From Planobispora rosea (GTDB lineage: Bacteria; Actinomycetota; Actinomycetes; Streptosporangiales; Streptosporangiaceae): a stretch of DNA of 64,000 bases. Where the stretch lies: positions 186,001 to 250,000 of the forward strand of contig NZ_BMQP01000006.1 in NCBI RefSeq assembly GCF_014648175.1, written 5' to 3'. The notes beneath the pieces were generated by a model. That model was not told where the DNA came from. It did no database searches and was given only the letters and a program-made list of their open reading frames with translations. The translations under genes and the position numbers were made by a program. Within the stretch, counting starts at the first letter, position 1. Each line of letters starts with the position of its first letter. Of this stretch, positions 49,228-57,655 are shown one piece after another.

Positions 49228-49254
49228 ATCTCCTCCATAAGGGATGATGAGGGG

Positions 49255-49905
49255 ATGACGAACGTCTCCGGGGGAACGCTGCGGCGTCGCCCCGCCCAGC
49301 GCCGCAGCGCGGAGCGGGTGGAGCGGATGCTGGACGAGTGCGCGAAGCTGCTGGACGAGGTCGGCTACGACGCGCTGACCACCAAGGAGGTCGCGCGCCG
49401 CGCGGAGGTCCCGATCGGGACCTTCTACCAGTTCTTCCCCGACAAGCACGGGCTGGTGCGCGCGCTCGCCCTGCGCAACCTGGAGGCTTTCCTCGACCGG
49501 ATCACCGCCCGGATCCAGGACGCCGGACCGTCCGACTGGACCGGCATGGCGGACCTGGCGATCGACGAGTTCGTCGCCATGAAACGCTCCGTCCCCGGCT
49601 TCGGCGTCGTCGACTTCGGCGAGGTGCTGTCCGCGCCGGGCGGCCCGGCCCTCCACGGGACCGAGCGCATGCTCGACGCCGTTCTGGAGAACAACGTCGT
49701 CGTGGCCGACCGGCTCCGGGCGGTCATCGTGGACCTGTTCGGCGCCCCGGTGACGCCGGGGCTGGACCGGGCGCTGGTGGTCGCGGTCGAGGCCGCCGAC
49801 GCCGTGCTCAAGCTCGCCTTCCGGGCCCTGCCGGAAGGCGATCCCGAGCTGGTCTCCGAGTGCAAGCGCCTGGTCCGGCGCTACCTCTCGGACTACCTGG
49901 CGTAG
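49255..49905 (+). CDS. TetR-family transcriptional regulator
   Basis: A 216-residue regulator. The N-terminal HTH spans about residues 12-60 (YDALTTKEVARRAEVPIGTFYQFFPDKHGL) and is followed by an all-helical ligand-binding domain. It is divergent from the beta-glucosidase gene and probably represses it and itself. GATGAGGGG lies before ATG 49255; the open frame starting at 49201 overlaps the operator and is unlikely. Confidence 0.9.
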   Translation: MTNVSGGTLRRRPAQRRSAERVERMLDECAKLLDEVGYDALTTKEVARRAEVPIGTFYQFFPDKHGLVRALALRNLEAFLDRITARIQDAGPSDWTGMADLAIDEFVAMKRSVPGFGVVDFGEVLSAPGGPALHGTERMLDAVLENNVVVADRLRAVIVDLFGAPVTPGLDRALVVAVEAADAVLKLAFRALPEGDPELVSECKRLVRRYLSDYLA

Positions 49906-49920
49906 CCCCCGACGGTCCTT

Positions 49921-50859
49921 TCAGCGGGCGGCGTCCAGACGGGCGCGGAGCTCGTCGTCGAGCTTCAGGCCGACGGCTCCGAGCGCCTCCTCCAGCTGGG
50001 CCGTGGAGCTCACGCCCACGATCGGGATGACGGCCGGCGAGCCGCCGATCAGCCAGGCGAGGACCACCTGGTTCGGCGTGACGCCCAGCTCGGCCGCGAC
50101 CTCGCGCAGCACCGCCAGGCGGCGGGTGGTGCCGGGGTGGTCGAACGCCTCCTCCAGGGGGCGGTCCTGGCGGGTGTAGCCGCCGCTCAGCAGGGTGCTG
50201 TAGGCCCAGAGCGACACGTCCGGCTCCTGCCGCAGGTAGTCGAGGGTGTCGTCGTTCACCAGCGTGTGCCCGGCGGATCGCAGCGGGGCGTCCGGGCGGG
50301 GGCGGACGTAGGAGTGGCGCAGCTGGAGGTGGGTGTAGGGCGTCCAGCCGTTCGCGCGGGAGACGTTCCTGGCGCGTTCGAGCCGCCAGGCGGGCATGTT
50401 GCTGGCGCCGATCTCACCGACCGAGCCCGCCCCGACCAGCTCGTCGAACGCGCCGAGGGTCTCCTCCAGCGGGACCGACCGGTCCTCCATGTGCGCCCAG
50501 TAGACGTCGATGCGGTCGGTCCCCAGCCGCCGCAGGCTGCCCTCCGCCGCGGTCTTGATCACCTTTGCGGACAGTCCCTCCGCCGAGGCGAGGGTACGGT
50601 CGCCCGGGACGGTGGGGCGGGCACCGCACTTGGTGCTCAGCACGATCTGCTCGCGGTTGCCCCGGGACGCCAGCCAGCGGCCGATGGTCAGCTCGCTCTC
50701 GTCGCCGGTCGCCCCCTCCTGCCAGAAGGGGTAGTTGTTCGAGGTGTCCAGGATCGCGCCACCGGCCTCGGCGAACCGGTCCAGGATCGCGAAGGTCGTC
50801 CGCTCGTCGACGGTCGTGCCGAACGGGATGGTGCCCAGTGCGAAGGGGATGCGTGTCAT
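49921..50859 (-). CDS. Aldo/keto reductase
   Basis: A 312-residue NADPH-dependent AKR. LDTSNNYPFW contains the catalytic Asp and Tyr, STKCGARP the catalytic Lys, and YWAHMEDRSVP the His strand; GGSPAVIPIVGVSS is the cofactor region. ATG 50859 is fixed by the adjacent promoter: its -10 ends 7 bp upstream and there is no ribosome site. In-frame codons to 50892 overlap the promoter. It is divergent from a MerR regulator that probably controls it. Confidence 0.9.
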   Translation of the reverse strand: MTRIPFALGTIPFGTTVDERTTFAILDRFAEAGGAILDTSNNYPFWQEGATGDESELTIGRWLASRGNREQIVLSTKCGARPTVPGDRTLASAEGLSAKVIKTAAEGSLRRLGTDRIDVYWAHMEDRSVPLEETLGAFDELVGAGSVGEIGASNMPAWRLERARNVSRANGWTPYTHLQLRHSYVRPRPDAPLRSAGHTLVNDDTLDYLRQEPDVSLWAYSTLLSGGYTRQDRPLEEAFDHPGTTRRLAVLREVAAELGVTPNQVVLAWLIGGSPAVIPIVGVSSTAQLEEALGAVGLKLDDELRARLDAAR

Positions 50860-50866
50860 GCCGTAC

Positions 50867-50897
50867 AGACTGGAAGCTGGAGTGAGCTCCATGTCAA
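50867..50897 (-). promoter_or_regulatory. MerR-type promoter of the aldo/keto reductase
   Basis: On the minus strand TTGACA (50892-50897) and CAGTCT (50867-50872) are separated by 19 bp. TGGAG-N4-CTCCA (50878-50891) sits inside the spacer. The overlong spacer and central dyad are the hallmark of MerR activation. Confidence 0.75.
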
Positions 50898-50956
50898 ACG
50901 GGGCCCGGATCCGCGCCGGAGTCCCGCTCCGGGTCCGCTTCGGGCAGGGATCCGGC

Positions 50957-50998
50957 GGTTCCGCAACGATCCTGAAAGGTTCCGCAATGATCGTGAAA
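50957..50998 (+). repeat. 21-bp tandem duplication
   Basis: The units 50957-50977 and 50978-50998 are identical at 19 of 21 positions. They lie between the two divergent MerR-type promoters. Confidence 0.85.
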
Positions 50999-51009
50999 TA
51001 CGCCCCGGC

Positions 51010-51040
51010 TTGACCTGGAGCCGACTCCAGGTGCGATGCT
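51010..51040 (+). promoter_or_regulatory. MerR-type promoter of the regulator gene
   Basis: TTGACC (51010-51015) and GATGCT (51035-51040) are separated by 19 bp. The perfect dyad ACCTGGAG-N4-CTCCAGGT (51013-51032) lies between them. The -10 ends 7 bp before ATG 51048, so the transcript is probably leaderless. Confidence 0.78.
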
Positions 51041-51047
51041 GCCGGGC

Positions 51048-51410
51048 ATGAGTGTGTTCACGCCGGGACAGGTGGCAGAGGAGACCGGGTTCAGCCTGGA
51101 CACCCTGCGGTACTACGAGCGCATCGGGCTGCTGGAGCCGGTCGGCCGTAACGCCGCGGGCCAGCGCCGTTTCACGCAGGACGACATCGGATGGCTCGGC
51201 ATGGTCAGGTGCCTGCGGGACACCGGCATGCCGATCGCCGAGATGCTCCGCTTCGCGGAACTGGTCCGGGCGGGTGAGCACACGATCCCCGACCGGATCG
51301 CGCTGCTGGAGGCGCACGACCGCCGGGTGGAGGCCCAGGTGGCCAACCTGAGGGAGAAGCAGACCGCGATCCGCAACAAGATCGGTTACTACCGCTCCGT
51401 GAGCTGCTGA
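51048..51410 (+). CDS. MerR-family transcriptional regulator
   Basis: A 120-residue MerR protein. The winged HTH is TPGQVAEETGFSLDTLRYYERIGLL (about residues 5-29), with QRRFTQDDIGWL as the wing and a dimerising coiled coil at about 80-112. The short C-terminus ends YYRSVSC and lacks a metal-binding loop, so the ligand is probably not a classic metal. It is autoregulated, and the divergent aldo/keto reductase is the likely target because both promoters share TGGAG-N4-CTCCA. Confidence 0.9.
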   Translation: MSVFTPGQVAEETGFSLDTLRYYERIGLLEPVGRNAAGQRRFTQDDIGWLGMVRCLRDTGMPIAEMLRFAELVRAGEHTIPDRIALLEAHDRRVEAQVANLREKQTAIRNKIGYYRSVSC

Positions 51411-51547
51411 TCGCCGTCCACCGGGCCGGGGCCGGTGCGGAGCCGCGGGGTGGCGGATCGCGGGTGTACGGGGGTTTTGCCCGCAGGTGAGGGGCGCTTT
51501 CCGGTGCCGGTGTTAGACCGGATAGCCGGACCTCAGGGAGGGGGCCC

Positions 51548-52999
51548 ATGGCCGCTCCGCGCGCCCGCCGGATCAACGTCCCGCTGCGTCACGTCGCCGT
51601 GCTCTGCGGGGCTCTGCTGTTCGTGCTGCTCGGCAACGTGACACGTGTCCAGGTGTTCGACGCCGGGAGATGGAAGGAGCACCCGGACAACCAGCGGCCG
51701 CTGCTCGCCCGGTTCGACCGGCCGAGGGGGGAGATCCGGCTGCGCGACGGCACGGTCGTGGCGACCAGCCGTGAGCGCGACGGGAAGTTCCGGCACCGGC
51801 GGGTCTATCCCGGCGGGGCGGTGTACGCGCCGGTCACCGGGCACCTGTCGCGCTACGGCGCCACCGGCCTCGAACGCGCCGTGGACGCCGTGCTCTCCGG
51901 TGCCGCCCCCCGGGTCACGGTCCGCTCGATCATGGCCGGGACCGGGGCGGGGGCCACGGTCGGGCTCACGATCGACGGAAGGGCGCAACGCGCCGCCTAC
52001 GAGGCGTTGCGGGCCACCGGGCTGCCCGGGGCCGCGGTCGCGGTCGACCCGGCCACCGGCGCGATCCTGGCCATGGCCTCCTTCCCCTCCTACGATCCGA
52101 ACCTCTACACCTCCTTCGACGCGGAGGCCCTGGACCACGCCGACGCCGGTCTGCAGGCCGATCCCGCCAGGCCGCTGCTCAACCGGGCGATCCAGCAGAA
52201 CTATCCCCCGGGGTCCACCTTCAAGATCATCACCGGGGCCGCCGCGCTCGCCTCGGGCGGCTACGGGCCCGCCGAGAGCGTCAGCGCGCCCGCCGCGTTC
52301 CTGCTGCCGGGCACCGCCGTCCGCCTGCGCAACGCCCGGGGATCGTCCTGCGGTGACGGTGACCCGCCGCTGGCCTACGCGTTCAAGACGTCCTGCAACA
52401 CCCCGTTCGCGATGATGGGGGTCGAGCTCGGCCAGGACGCCCTGCGCGAGCAGGCCGAGGACTTCGGGTTCAACGACGGGGACCTCACCGTGCCGATGCC
52501 CGTGGCCAGGAGCGTCTACCCCGAGGGGATGGACCCGGCGCAGACCGCGCTGTCGGCGCTCGGCCAGTTCGACGACCGGGTGACCCCGCTCATGCTCGCG
52601 ATGATCTCGTCGGCGGTCGCCAACGGCGGCTCGCTCATGCATCCCCACCTGGTCAGGGAGATCCGGCTCGGCGACGGCACGGTGATCGACAAGACCGTGC
52701 CCACCGAGTACCGCCGCGCGCTCGACTCCGATGACGCCCTGCGGCTGGCCGCCATGATGGTCACGGTCACCCAGCCGGGCGGCACCGGTACGGCGGCCGC
52801 CATCCCGGGCGTCGAGGTGGCGGCCAAGACCGGCACCGCGGAGAACGCGGCCGGCGAGGAGGACCACGCCGTCTTCACCGGATTCGCCCCCGCCGGTTCC
52901 CCCCGGGTGGCCGTGGGGGTCGTCGTGGAGGGCGGCGGGTACGGCGGCCGGGTCGCGGCGCCCGTCGCCAGAGCGATCATGCAGGCCGTACTGCGATGA
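51548..52999 (+). CDS. Class B penicillin-binding protein (PbpA-like transpeptidase)
   Basis: A 483-residue membrane-anchored D,D-transpeptidase. A transmembrane helix at about residues 15-32 is followed by a small non-catalytic domain and the transpeptidase domain. The active-site motifs are complete: S223-T-F-K226, S282-C-N284 and K427-T-G429. No glycosyltransferase domain or PASTA repeats are present. It cross-links peptidoglycan outside the membrane. GGAGGGGG is just upstream of ATG 51548. No FtsW/RodA partner is adjacent. Confidence 0.92.
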   Translation: MAAPRARRINVPLRHVAVLCGALLFVLLGNVTRVQVFDAGRWKEHPDNQRPLLARFDRPRGEIRLRDGTVVATSRERDGKFRHRRVYPGGAVYAPVTGHLSRYGATGLERAVDAVLSGAAPRVTVRSIMAGTGAGATVGLTIDGRAQRAAYEALRATGLPGAAVAVDPATGAILAMASFPSYDPNLYTSFDAEALDHADAGLQADPARPLLNRAIQQNYPPGSTFKIITGAAALASGGYGPAESVSAPAAFLLPGTAVRLRNARGSSCGDGDPPLAYAFKTSCNTPFAMMGVELGQDALREQAEDFGFNDGDLTVPMPVARSVYPEGMDPAQTALSALGQFDDRVTPLMLAMISSAVANGGSLMHPHLVREIRLGDGTVIDKTVPTEYRRALDSDDALRLAAMMVTVTQPGGTGTAAAIPGVEVAAKTGTAENAAGEEDHAVFTGFAPAGSPRVAVGVVVEGGGYGGRVAAPVARAIMQAVLR

Positions 53000-53063
53000 C
53001 CGCCGGTGCGGCGGCCCCGGTCAGACTCCCGCCGCCGCGCCGGGCCGGGAGCGGGGCGCCGCC

Positions 53064-55031
53064 TCAGGCCGAGTAGGCGCGGGCCTGGAGGGTGTAGAGG
53101 TCGGCGTAGAGACCGTCGAGCTCCATGAGCTGGGCGTGCGTGCCCTGCTCGGTGACCTTGCCGTGATCCAGGACGTAGATCCGGTCGGCGTAGCGCACGC
53201 TGGCCAGCCGATGGGTGATCAGCAGGACGGTGCGGCCGTCGGCGTGCCGCCGGATCCGCTCGAACAGGGCGTGCTCGGCCCGGGCGTCCAGGGCCGCGGT
53301 GGGCTCGTCGCAGATCAGCAGGAGGGCGTCCCGGTGGAAACCGCGGGCGACCGCGATCCGCTGCCACTGGCCGCCGGACAGCTCCTGGCCGTCCTTGAAA
53401 CGGCGGTCGAGCAGCGTGTTGTAGCCGTACGGCAGCTCGGCCACGACCTGGTCGGCCCCGGCCACCTCGGCCGCGGCGACCAGCGCCGGCTCCCCCTTGC
53501 CGGTGCCCATGTCGATGTTGTGCCTGGCGGTCAGCGGCCAGCGCGTGTGGTCCTGGGCGATCACCGCGATGTGCTCGCGGACCTGGTCGGGATCCACCCC
53601 GGCCAGGTCGGTGCCGTCCCAGAGCACCCGCCCGCCGTCCGGCGTGTAGAGGCCGGACAGGATCTTGGCGAGGGTGGTCTTGCCCGAGCCGTTCTCGCCG
53701 ACGAGCGCGATGACCTCGCCCCGGTCGATGTGGATCGAGACGCCGTGCAGAGCGGGGTCGCCGGAGCCCGGATAGGTGAACGTGACGTCGTCGACGGTGA
53801 TCCGCTCGAACCCCCGGGGCGCCGGGGCGGTGCGCCCGGTGCTCACCCGGGTCTCCGCGTCGGCGCAGAAGTCGAGGAAGTCGGTGAAGTAGAGGCCCTC
53901 CTCGTAGAGGCGGTTGGTGGCGTACATCAGGTTCGCCAGGGAGCTCTTGCCCGACTGGATGGCCAGCACGGCGGTGCCCGCCACCGCCAGCGGCACCGCG
54001 CCGACGGCCAGCAGCAGGCCGAGGGCGACGTAGACCGCGGCCGTCCCCACTCCGCTGAGCGCCTCCCCGACGAGCCGCGCCAGCGTCTGCCGCCGCGCGA
54101 GGCTCAGCATGATGGACTGCTCGGCGCGGGAGACCGCGTCGTACATCCGCATCAGGAAGCCGCGCATGGTGAACGAGCGCACCTCCGCGGCCGGCTCGCG
54201 GTTGGCGAGCAGCTCGGCGATGATCCACTTGCGGCGGTGGGCGGGGATCAGCGCGTACATCGTCGTGTAGCGCATGCGCGCCGCCCGCACGGCGGCCCAG
54301 GCGTCGGGCATGACCGCGAGCACCAGCAGCGGCAGCAGCACCGGGTGCAGGACGCCGAGCACCCCCGCGGCCGCCGTGATGCCGATGGCGGCGGTCAGCA
54401 GGTTGACGGCGGTGCTCACCACCGTGTCGGCCATCGCCACCCCCCTCGACCTGGCGCGCTGCAGCGCGTCGTGGAACTCGGGGTCGTCGAAGGCGGCCAG
54501 CTCGACGCGGCTGGTCAGGCCGTACAGGCGTTCCTCGGCGATCCGGCTGACCTGCGGGTCCAGCCGGGACTGCGCCCAGCCCGCGCCCGCCTGCACCAGC
54601 GTGCGCAGGGCGGCGGCCACGCCGACCAGGATCAGGCTGGGCAGCGCGGCCCTGACCCGCTCCGGAGTCGGACCCGCCTCGAACAGGGCCGACAGCACGC
54701 CGGTCGTGGCCAGCAGCCCGAAGGCGGTGAAGACGCCGCCGAGCACGCTGAGGGCGATCGTGGCGACGGTGTCGCGGGGGCTGGCCAGCCAGGCCAGCCG
54801 TACGGCGTGGGCGATGAGGGCCGGGAGACGGCGGGCGATGGTCAGGAAACCGATGCCGACCAGCTTCTCCGCGTGGGCGTGCCAGTCGGAGAAGGTGAGC
54901 TCACCGAGATCGGGCTCGGGATCGGGCGCGAGGCCGGGTGCGGGGCCGGGTGCGCCGGAGGTGGCCGCCGGATGGGGATCAGGGTCCGGGGACGGCGCCG
55001 GTGGGCGCGATGCCGGGGGAGTGTCCGCCAT
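53064..55031 (-). CDS. ABC transporter, fused permease-ATPase
   Basis: A 655-residue half-size exporter. A Pro/Asp-rich N-terminal tail of about 45 residues precedes a membrane domain of about six helices (about 70-385) and a nucleotide-binding domain. Walker A is GENGSGKTTLAKIL, the signature LSGGQWQRIAVARG, Walker B LLICDEPTAALD and the H-loop LITHRLAS. It should act as a homodimer or with another half-transporter; the substrate is unknown. ATG 55031 is chosen over an in-frame codon at 55055. It is divergent from the sugar importer operon. Confidence 0.9.
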   Translation of the reverse strand: MADTPPASRPPAPSPDPDPHPAATSGAPGPAPGLAPDPEPDLGELTFSDWHAHAEKLVGIGFLTIARRLPALIAHAVRLAWLASPRDTVATIALSVLGGVFTAFGLLATTGVLSALFEAGPTPERVRAALPSLILVGVAAALRTLVQAGAGWAQSRLDPQVSRIAEERLYGLTSRVELAAFDDPEFHDALQRARSRGVAMADTVVSTAVNLLTAAIGITAAAGVLGVLHPVLLPLLVLAVMPDAWAAVRAARMRYTTMYALIPAHRRKWIIAELLANREPAAEVRSFTMRGFLMRMYDAVSRAEQSIMLSLARRQTLARLVGEALSGVGTAAVYVALGLLLAVGAVPLAVAGTAVLAIQSGKSSLANLMYATNRLYEEGLYFTDFLDFCADAETRVSTGRTAPAPRGFERITVDDVTFTYPGSGDPALHGVSIHIDRGEVIALVGENGSGKTTLAKILSGLYTPDGGRVLWDGTDLAGVDPDQVREHIAVIAQDHTRWPLTARHNIDMGTGKGEPALVAAAEVAGADQVVAELPYGYNTLLDRRFKDGQELSGGQWQRIAVARGFHRDALLLICDEPTAALDARAEHALFERIRRHADGRTVLLITHRLASVRYADRIYVLDHGKVTEQGTHAQLMELDGLYADLYTLQARAYSA

Positions 55032-55177
55032 GGCAGCCAGTGTGAGCGGTGCCACCGACAGTTCGCCAGGGCGGCGGCCGTGCGCGGGCCACGGATATCC
55101 GTCGTGGCACAGACGTTATCCGCCGTTATCCGTACATATCTTGACGACGCACGGTACGAGTGGGTTGATTGCCCTAC

Positions 55178-55191
55178 TGACAACGTTGTCA
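55178..55191. promoter_or_regulatory. LacI operator upstream of sugar ABC operon
   Basis: TGACAACGTTGTCA is a perfect 14-bp palindrome, 60 bp before the binding protein start. TTGACG (55141-55146) and TTGATT (55165-55170) could be the promoter, placing the operator just downstream of the start site. The 12-bp core recurs before the LacI gene. Confidence 0.85.
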
Positions 55192-55251
55192 CCTTTCTCG
55201 GGGGACCGGCGGCGTACGGGCCGCGATCGACGACCCAGGAGGGACGGAGCG

Positions 55252-56544
55252 ATGCGACGACGGTGGATGGCGGCCGTCGCGGTCACCGTGGCGGGCATGC
55301 TGACGCTGACCGCGTGCGGTGGCGGTGAAGAGGGCGGCGCCGGGCAGAGTCCGCAGGCGGGCGCGGCCAAGCAGGTGGAGGTCTTCTCCTGGTGGACCGG
55401 GCCCGGCGAGGCCGACGGCCTGAAGGCGATGCGGGAGATCTTCGAGAAGCGGAACACCGGACTGACGTTCTTCGACGCGGCGGTGGCGGGCGGATCCGGT
55501 GACAAGGCTCGCGCCCTGCTCACCTCCAAGCTCCAGGCCGACGACCCGCCGGACACCTTCCAGGGCCACGCGGGCGCCGAGTTGCAGGGCTACATCAAGG
55601 CCGGCGACCTGGAACCGGTCAACTTCCTCTACGACGAGCTGAAACTCCGGGAGGTCTTCCCGCAGCAGCTCATCGACCAGATCAGCGTGGGCGGGCAGAT
55701 CTACTCGGTTCCGGTGAACATCCACCGCTCCAACGTGATGTGGTTCAGCCCCGGCGTGCTGAAGGAGGCGGGCGTCACCGAGGTGCCCGCGACGATCGAG
55801 GAGTTCGTCGCGGCGCTGGAGAAGGTCAAGCAGGCCGGCAAGATCCCGCTCTCGATCGGCTCGGAGTGGACGGTCGTGCACCTGCTGGAGAGCGTGCTGC
55901 TCGGCTCGCTCGGCACCGAGGCCTACAACCAGCTGTGGACCGCCGGGTCCGACTGGTCCGGCCCGGCGATGACCAAGGCGCTCAACGACTTCAAGACGAT
56001 CCTGTCGTACGCCGGCGACCCGCAGGACGACTGGCAGCCCGCCGCCAAGCAGGTGGCCGACGGCGAGGCCGCGTTCACCATCATGGGCGACTGGGCCTAC
56101 GGCTACTTCCACAACCCGCCGGACGGCGGTCTGGGCAAGACGTCCAAGACCGACTTCGACTGGGCGCCCGCGCCCGGTACCGGCGGCACGTTCATGTGGC
56201 TGTCGGACAGCTTCACCCTCCCCAAGGGCGCGCCCAACCGGGACGGGGCCATCGCCTGGCTGAAGGTGGCCGCGAGCAAGGAGGGCCAGGACGCCTTCAA
56301 CCCGAAGAAGGGCTCGATCCCGGCCCGCAAGGACGCCGACACCTCGCTCTACACCGACTACCTGGCCGACGCGCTGAAGGACTGGGGCAGCAACAAGCTC
56401 GCCGGGTCCATCCAGCACGGCGTGACGGTCAACGACGCCTGGCGGACCGCGATCAACGAGGCGGTCGGCCTGTTCCAGCAGTCCCAGGACGTGGCGGAGT
56501 TCCAGAAAGCCCTGGCCGACGCCGCCAAGAACTCCGGTCAGTGA
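55252..56544 (+). CDS. Sugar ABC transporter substrate-binding lipoprotein
   Basis: A 430-residue class I (MalE/cluster B) binding protein. The lipobox is LTLTAC and a short Gly/Ala linker follows. The mature domain starts VEVFSWWTGPGEADGLKAM, and MGDWAYGYF and GTFMWLSDSF are typical sugar-binding family segments. It delivers a carbohydrate to the two permeases downstream. AGGAGGGACGGAGC precedes ATG 55252. Local glycoside hydrolases give no firm clue to the sugar. Confidence 0.92.
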   Translation: MRRRWMAAVAVTVAGMLTLTACGGGEEGGAGQSPQAGAAKQVEVFSWWTGPGEADGLKAMREIFEKRNTGLTFFDAAVAGGSGDKARALLTSKLQADDPPDTFQGHAGAELQGYIKAGDLEPVNFLYDELKLREVFPQQLIDQISVGGQIYSVPVNIHRSNVMWFSPGVLKEAGVTEVPATIEEFVAALEKVKQAGKIPLSIGSEWTVVHLLESVLLGSLGTEAYNQLWTAGSDWSGPAMTKALNDFKTILSYAGDPQDDWQPAAKQVADGEAAFTIMGDWAYGYFHNPPDGGLGKTSKTDFDWAPAPGTGGTFMWLSDSFTLPKGAPNRDGAIAWLKVAASKEGQDAFNPKKGSIPARKDADTSLYTDYLADALKDWGSNKLAGSIQHGVTVNDAWRTAINEAVGLFQQSQDVAEFQKALADAAKNSGQ

Positions 56545-56709
56545 CCTCCGGCCGGTGACCTCCGGGGTGCGGCCCGCGCCCCGGAAAGTGCCCGCCGGGC
56601 GCGGGCCGCACCCAGGGGCCGTACACCGTGGAGACGCGCGGCCGTACGCCGTGGGGAGGTACACCGTGGAGCCGAACATCGGGAAAACGACGTCGGGGAA
56701 AGGACGTCC

Positions 56710-57597
56710 GTGACGCGGATGCGCAGATGGCTGCCGGGGCTGTTGCTGGTGGCGCCGTCGATCGCGGCCATCGCCGTCTTCGTGTACGGCATGCTCGGCT
56801 GGAACTTCCGGCTGGCGATGACCGACCAGCACGACGAGGTGTCCGAGGGGAAGTTCGTCGGGCTGGAGAACTTCACCGGGATCTGGGACCAGCCGCGCTG
56901 GTCGATCTCGGTCAACCACGCCATCGTCTTCACGGTGGTGTTCGTGGGCGGGGCACTGCTGCTGGGCTGGCTGCTGGCGTTCCTGATGGAGAAGGGGCTC
57001 CGGGGCGAGGGGACCTTCCGGGCGATCTACCTGTTCCCGATGGCGATCTCGTTCGTGGCGACCGGGGTCGTCTGGCGCTGGCTGATGAACTCCGGCACCG
57101 GCGAGCGGGCGGTCGGACTGAACCGGCTCTTCGACGTCGTCGGGCTGGAGTTCCTGCAGTGGCGGTGGTTCCGGGACCAGGACTGGGGGATGGCGGCGAT
57201 GGCCATCCCGGCGATCTGGCAAATGTCCGGATATGTCATGGCACTGTTCCTGGCAGGCTTCCGAGGCGTGCCGGAGGAGCTCCGCGAGGCCGCCCGAGTG
57301 GACGGCTGCACCGAGTGGAAGGTCTACCGGCACATCGTGCTGCCGATGCTCCGCCCGGTCACCCTGTCGGCCCTCATCATCCTCGGCCACATCTCGCTGA
57401 AGGCATTCGACCTGATCGTCGCGGTCTCCGGCAAGCAGATCATCACCGACGTGCCCGCGGTCTTCATGTGGGTGGCGGTCTTCGACTCCCACGACCCGGC
57501 CAAGGGCGCCACCATCGCGGCCTACATCGTGATCGCGGTGAGCGTCTTCGTCATCCCCTATCTCGTCTGGTCGCTGCGGAAGGAGAGACGCTCGTGA
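56710..57597 (+). CDS. Sugar ABC transporter permease (MalF type)
   Basis: A 295-residue integral membrane subunit with about six helices. The EAA loop that contacts the ATPase is EELREAARVDGCTEWKVYRHIVLPML. The start is GTG 56710. A 165-bp spacer separates it from the binding protein, with no gene. No ATPase gene is in the operon, so a shared MsiK-type ATPase elsewhere is inferred, as in Streptomyces. Confidence 0.9.
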   Translation: MTRMRRWLPGLLLVAPSIAAIAVFVYGMLGWNFRLAMTDQHDEVSEGKFVGLENFTGIWDQPRWSISVNHAIVFTVVFVGGALLLGWLLAFLMEKGLRGEGTFRAIYLFPMAISFVATGVVWRWLMNSGTGERAVGLNRLFDVVGLEFLQWRWFRDQDWGMAAMAIPAIWQMSGYVMALFLAGFRGVPEELREAARVDGCTEWKVYRHIVLPMLRPVTLSALIILGHISLKAFDLIVAVSGKQIITDVPAVFMWVAVFDSHDPAKGATIAAYIVIAVSVFVIPYLVWSLRKERRS

Positions 57598-57655
57598 CGA
57601 CCGTGGCAGACGTGAAGGAGGGTCACCGGTGACGGCCGTGGCAGACGCGCGGGAG
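57594..57655 (+). repeat. Duplicated translation-start segment
   Basis: The 27 bp at 57594-57620 are repeated at 57629-57655 with 23 identities. The left copy opens a 12-codon frame (MTTVADVKEGHR) that stops exactly at the true start of the second permease (MTAVADAREER). Confidence 0.75.
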
